Below are positions 60,301-64,000 of a DNA stretch of 64,000 nt, piece by piece; the first letter of the stretch is position 1, and each line of letters opens with the position of its first letter. The notes under the pieces were generated by a model. The model was not told the origin of the DNA, searched no databases, and saw nothing but the letters and a program-made list of their open reading frames with translations. The position numbers and the translations under genes are program-made. Source of the DNA: Phalacrocorax aristotelis (lineage: Eukaryota; Chordata; Aves; Suliformes; Phalacrocoracidae); NCBI RefSeq assembly GCF_949628215.1, contig NC_134288.1, forward strand, positions 8,935,682 to 8,999,681, written 5' to 3'.

Positions 60301-63300
60301 CTTGGGACCTGTGTTATCCTGCATGTATGCAAGAGCAGATGCCCATGTCGTGGACCCTGAGGAGCACTGAAGGTGTGTGAGCCATGGGCAGTGGTGCTGT
60401 GGGCACTTGGCTGTGGACTGGACTACTGCCACAGCTGCTGAAGTGCTTGTCACAGTGGCACCAAAGCCTGGATTCCAGCTGACACTGCAGGCACCATGGC
60501 CATCCCCTGTTGCTAGCGCCAGGTCCCAAGCAGCACCATGGGCATGGGTGGCAATGAGGTCACGGGCACACAGACAGTGGATGATGGAGCCTGGACCACG
60601 CTGCGGGCATGTGAACAACAGCCGCTGATGCTGGGGTGCAGAGTCCCATGCTGTACCACAGGCAGTGGTGCTAAGCCAGTGGTACCGAGTCCTGAGCAAG
60701 TGTGGGCAGCAGTGCTGATGCTGCTGAGGAGTTGGACTATGGTGACAGAGGCGTGGAAGCAGAAGGCTGCTGTCCCTTTGTGCCGCTGCCTCTGCAAGCG
60801 GCAGGGCAGCAATGCAGGTGCAAGAGCAGAAGACACCCGCACCACGTCTGTACTTCTGTTGCAGTTATGCATTGTTCATTCTGGATCTTTTTGTCTCTGC
60901 AGATAATGAATGTGGCCTGTTCTGGTCACCCCCCACTCCAGCTGGAATAAATGTCATATGCCAAACAATTACACTGCATCTGGCTGTTTTGCTATGTAGT
61001 CTTACAGCTACAGAAAGATCAGTTACTCAATATCCATTAGAGCAAATCAGAGGTTTCCCCAGAGCTTCTGCCATCATTCGCTGTAGGCTGGGGGGAAGGG
61101 GACAATGATGTGTTTTTCCCATGGGATGTGTTTTCAACGCCGATCACAAACAAAAGTGGATTTGTGTGTCCAAAAAGCTGAAGGAGTTTACACTTGTTTG
61201 TGTGCAAATACAGCATTTCTTTTACAGGAGGAGGTTATATATGCTCTTGGTGGCAACACTGTAGTTTGTCCTAAGATCTGTTTTGTGTCTGACACAAAAA
61301 TAGAGAACGCCAGCACTCCTGCGTATCCCCCAGCACAGCTGGGTGTCTAACCACCAACGTCCATGCACAGACTGCACATCCATCACATTACTGTCCGCTC
61401 TGTCTGACAGTGAACTTGGGCACATCTGTCTTGCTGCTTCCGCTGTTCTCTCCAGCTGACTGCTACGTTAATGCACTGTACTGCAAGCAGGCTTATATTC
61501 TGCTTACCATTCATAAACTAGATCAGGCTGGTAGAGGGCTCTAAAAATCTGTCAAGTTTTGGAAATAAAAAATTCAAAAAACTGGGGTTTTTTTTTTAAT
61601 GGTTGTCAGTATCTTGGGGAAAGAATATTCCAAACACGAAGCTCAATAGTTTCTCTGCAAGACTTTTTTTATGTTTGGCTTAGACTACAGTGAAAGTTAT
61701 GATTTTTTCTGGAAAACAAAATATGACCTTGGAAAAAACCCTACTGTTTTGGGAAGAGATGAAGACTGGAATGTTATTCTTCCTTGACTTCGAAGACAGT
61801 GCAGTACAAAGTCTGAATGACGTGGATCATTCAGATGTGACAAAGAAGCCTGTTCCTGCTGAGGATGCCATTCTCGTTGGGTTTAGTACCCTCTTAACAT
61901 GGGGCATTGTAAACATAAGACTGGCTTTCTACAGAAACTATCCCTTCAAATCCAGGACGCAGTGGTAGCTATCATTGTTTTCTGCTAGCAGCACAAACCC
62001 AACTGCAACATGGAACCTACAGTGTCTTTGGTCACAGCAAGCTCCTTTTTTAATCATATGCCAGTAATGAATGAATTCAGGTATTCTGCTGTCATTAACT
62101 AGTGAATTTAATGGATCCCTTGAATGTTCCTGGCTATTGAATATTTGTGGGTATTGGGATCCAGCACCTTAAATTCTCTCAAATTTGCAAAAATTTGTTG
62201 AGTAGATGACCTGTGGTTGATGTTAGAGGCCAGAGGCCTTGAAACAGTAGTTTCTGAGGTGCTGGTTCTCTTCTTCCACAGGTGCTCTGCACTTCTAGTG
62301 ATGGTCCATTAAGGAGCTTTCTGGGTCTTGTTTGGCTATGATAAATATTGGGATTAAGAAGCTTCTCTAGGCTCCTTCTTCAACAAATATATTTTTTTTT
62401 TGGCAATTCTTGCTATAGTGGGATAGGAGGGAGGATTCAGCTGCTGAGAAGGGTTGCTTTGGCACCTCAGGTAAGAGATCTAGGGGTAGCAGTACTCGTG
62501 TCATTAGCAGTCTAATGGAATTTCCCTGGTGTTTTCCTCAGAGAGCCATATGCCTACGGGGATGGCCGAGATGCCAGACGCGACCGCTCCCCTCTTCGGG
62601 GGAGCCCACGGAGAGACCCCAGAGATGGCAGGGATGGTAGAAACGGGCGAGATTCCAGAGACACTCGAGACATTCGAGCTAGAGACATGCGTGATGCCAG
62701 AGACCACAGGGACCCACGGGACCTGCGAGACCCACGGGATATCAGGGATCCAAGAGACTTGCGGGACCCTCGTGATGTTAGAGATCTTCGTGACCCACGG
62801 GAGCCACTGTATGATCGATACAGGGATCCACGGGATATGAGGAATCCACGAGATGTGAGGGATCCACGGGATATGAGGGATCCACGGGATATGAGAGACC
62901 CTCGGGACCCTTTGTACAGGTAATTTCCACGGGATCGTATTTGCCAACACGTTTTTATGGTGATCCTGCCTCAATGGCTGCACTAGTTTGAGTGGTGTCA
63001 GGCATTTAAGATCAGGGAATTGCTTTGGCTGGGGACAGTTGGGTGCCTGCTTTGTGTCTTGCGAGGAGCAGGTGGGTACTTCAGAAATTAAACTTGAGGA
63101 AGGTCTGTGTGTGCTGTATTGGCAAAAGTTACTGCCTCAGACTGTGTGGAGCATGGAAATCCTTGGTTCTTTAAATGTTGCAGACGAGATGAAGCTTATG
63201 ACCGTTACCTTCGCCTTGAAGACTACTATCGGCGGAAGGATGACTCTTACTACGACCGTTACAAAGAGCATTTTGATAGAGCACCAGTGAATTCAGAAGG

Positions 63301-63573
63301 TGAGTACCTTTAACATTATAGTGGGCAGACTGATGTTCTCCCTCTGGGAGGATGCAGGAGATGCCTGCAGTGCCAAGTGCGTTGCGTTCTGTGACGCTCC
63401 AAGCAGCTCCAAAAGGCATTGTTCTGTCCCTGTGGCTCGCTTTCAGACCGTCTGAAGCGTGAGGAGCGGCGCCGAGAGGAGCTGTACCGTCAGTACTATG
63501 AGGAAATCAAGAGGCGATTTGATGCAGAGAGACCTGTGGATTGTTCTGTGATAGTGGTGAATAAACAGACAAA
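54177..63573 (+). CDS. NCOA5: NCOA5, 5' part: RRM plus Arg-Asp repeat domain (runs off window)
   Basis: Nuclear receptor coactivator 5 (CIA), a nuclear coregulator of estrogen receptor and related receptors. Six coding exons join with consistent phases into 959 nt, about 320 residues. Residues 27-99 form an RRM with RNP2 LFIGNL (28-33) and RNP1 HGYGFVQY (60-67), closest in pattern to hnRNPC/RALY. Residues 113-240 are an Arg-Asp dipeptide-rich domain, followed by YDRYLRLEDYYRRKDDSYYD and a charged RLKREERRREELYRQYYEEI helix, then RPVDCSVIVVNKQTK. From M101 on, the sequence is clearly the counterpart of the mammalian canonical protein. The ATG at 54,177 has A at -3 and G at +4. The remaining exons lie beyond 64,000. 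The gene identity is secure; use of the upstream start is inferred from the intact RRM. Confidence 0.93.
54874..54981 (+). CDS. NCOA5: NCOA5 exon 3 (RRM second half)
   Basis: 108 nt, acceptor TTTTCCAG, donor GTAAGG; phase 1 in and out. It encodes ALSMYHGYGFVQYDRLEDVQ and the rest of the RRM core. Confidence 0.93.
55930..57050 (+). mobile_element. Old CR1-family LINE remnant in NCOA5 intron 3
   Basis: Decayed sequence in sense orientation keeps CR1 landmarks in the right order: TTGATTTGATTAAGGAACTA near 56,299, a GTGACTTGGAAAGAAAAC block near 56,447 (from INDLEEN-type coding), GGAATACTGTGTTCAGTTCT near 56,687, and AAGTAATTTACTTCTGGAAT near 56,926. All frames are broken. It resembles the old archosaur CR1 type and not the young avian copy at 17.4 kb. 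Ends are approximate. Confidence 0.6.
58120..58144. repeat. C-rich homopolymer tract
   Basis: Runs of C interrupted by single G and T bases in NCOA5 intron 3, about 840 bp upstream of exon 4. The opposite strand is G-rich. Confidence 0.9.
58980..59046 (+). CDS. NCOA5: NCOA5 exon 4
   Basis: 67 nt, acceptor TTTACAG, donor GTAAAG; phase 1 in, phase 2 out. It encodes DINKAVERRNMNKASSRSSP, which links the RRM end to the part where the mammalian canonical protein begins (M101 here). Confidence 0.9.
59047..62541 (+). other. NCOA5: NCOA5 intron 4
   Basis: 3.5 kb between exons 4 and 5. Apart from the degenerate GC-rich tract, I see no exon, RNA gene or recognisable element. Confidence 0.6.
60130..60830. 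repeat. Degenerate GCAGTGGTG-rich tract in NCOA5 intron 4
   Basis: GC-rich island inside an AT-rich intron with repeated GCAGTG(g/a)TG, CACTGCAGG and GGTGTG motifs at irregular spacing. It may be a decayed minisatellite. The short open frames across it show no family resemblance. Confidence 0.35.
62542..62919 (+). CDS. NCOA5: NCOA5 exon 5 (Arg-Asp repeat exon)
   Basis: 378 nt, acceptor TTCCTCAG, donor GTAATT; phase 2 in and out. It encodes YAYGDGRDARRDRSPLRGSP, then dozens of RD dipeptides. Its 3' third contains exact 18-bp tandem repeats. Confidence 0.95.
62822..62911 (+). repeat. NCOA5: 18-bp coding tandem repeats in NCOA5
   Basis: Five consecutive 18-bp units encode RDPRDM-type hexapeptides. 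Units 1, 3 and 4 are the identical AGGGATCCACGGGATATG; unit 2 (AGGAATCCACGAGATGTG) differs at 3 positions and unit 5 is more diverged. Confidence 0.9.
63184..63299 (+). CDS. NCOA5: NCOA5 exon 6
   Basis: 116 nt, acceptor TGTTGCAG, donor GTGAGT; phase 2 in, phase 1 out. It encodes DEAYDRYLRLEDYYRRKDDS and KEHFDRAPVNSE, matching the human YDRYLRMDDYCRRKDDSYFD block. Confidence 0.94.
63447..63573 (+). CDS. NCOA5: NCOA5 exon 7
   Basis: 127 nt, acceptor CTTTCAG, donor GTAAGA; phase 1 in, phase 2 out. It encodes DRLKREERRREELYRQYYEE and AERPVDCSVIVVNKQTK, nearly identical to human. The next coding exon is not within the remaining 427 bases. Confidence 0.95.
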
Positions 63574-64000
63574 GTAAGAAAATAGTTATGACCCATTTTA
63601 TGTTTGCATGGTAGAAGAACATGGAATTAAACTTAGTCCTGCCTTGAGACTGTTTGTCTTACAGGTTGCTTTTGAGGAGTGTGGCTTTAGAGCCCTCAGA
63701 AAGCTACAGCTCTTGCTGCTGTTCTGAGAAGATATGTTGATGAGACGGAGAAATGTTGTATCTTGTGCTTTACTTTTATTTCCTTCTTGTCACCTATCAC
63801 TATACCTTCTCCTGATACTTTTCTACCTACTTTTCATATCAGCCTACTGTCGCGACAGGTTATAGTGGCCTGTACTTGTTATTCATGGGTTGAATGATGT
63901 GGAACTTATTAATATACGCCAACCAGCAGATAGTACAGAGCAGTTGTCAGGGTGGAGTTGCGGGGGTGTTCGTTTCAGAGCTCCTCTCAGATCAGTGATT
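63574..64000 (+). other. NCOA5: Start of NCOA5 intron 7
   Basis: Begins with GTAAGA and has no acceptor followed by recognisable NCOA5 coding sequence before the window ends. Confidence 0.7.

Noticed and set aside
62687-62923. RD repeat DNA as a CRISPR-like or satellite array
   Set aside because: It is the coding exon of NCOA5 with phase-consistent splice sites.
1-64000. tRNA, rRNA or CRISPR loci
   Set aside because: No cloverleaf-type or array-type sequence was recognised on either strand.

Overview
The window looks like a GC-rich, microchromosome-type segment of a bird genome. The evidence is CR1 LINE fragments with the avian CR1 3' end, a solo LTR, short introns, GC-rich intergenic DNA broken by AT-rich islands, and two vertebrate genes in a known syntenic order. 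I did not identify the species.

Layout: positions 1 to about 41.7 kb contain no protein-coding exon that I can support. This stretch is GC-rich intergenic DNA with many spurious open frames, about fifteen AT-rich islands rich in homeodomain-like cores (candidate conserved non-coding elements), one 5'-truncated CR1 copy (17.43-18.96 kb), two smaller CR1 pieces (29.65 and 36.7 kb) and several small tandem repeats. In human the order is NCOA5-CD40-CDH22, so this segment is expected to be the CDH22-to-CD40 interval. I found no cadherin exon in it. A CpG island without a gene lies at 41.74-42.30 kb.

CD40 (TNFRSF5) lies on the minus strand. I could place all nine coding exons between 48,168 (start codon) and 42,931 (stop). 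All splice sites are canonical GT-AG, phases agree throughout, and the 846-nt CDS gives 281 residues. The cytoplasmic tail keeps the PVQET TRAF2/3 motif. A likely poly(A) signal is at 42,322-42,317.

Between CD40 and the next gene (48.2-50.6 kb) are a consensus NF-kB site, a complete solo LTR in minus orientation (49,681-50,301, with matching imperfect terminal inverted repeats), and a telomere-like (GGGATC)n hexamer array. NCOA5 follows on the plus strand from a CpG-island promoter with a near-perfect ZNF143/STAF site. A probable non-coding exon 1 is followed by six coding exons (54,177-63,573). The gene runs off the right end after about 320 residues. The predicted protein starts with an hnRNPC/RALY-like RRM that sits upstream of the methionine corresponding to the mammalian canonical start, followed by a long Arg-Asp repeat domain. 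Intron 3 carries an old CR1 remnant.

No new multi-gene system was found. The most interesting points are the RRM-bearing NCOA5 N-terminus, the recent 18-bp coding repeats in NCOA5, the LTR and G-quadruplex-prone repeats between the two promoters, the G-run array at the first CD40 splice donor, and a 26-nt CD40 microexon whose skipping would swap the TRAF-binding tail for an overprinted frame.
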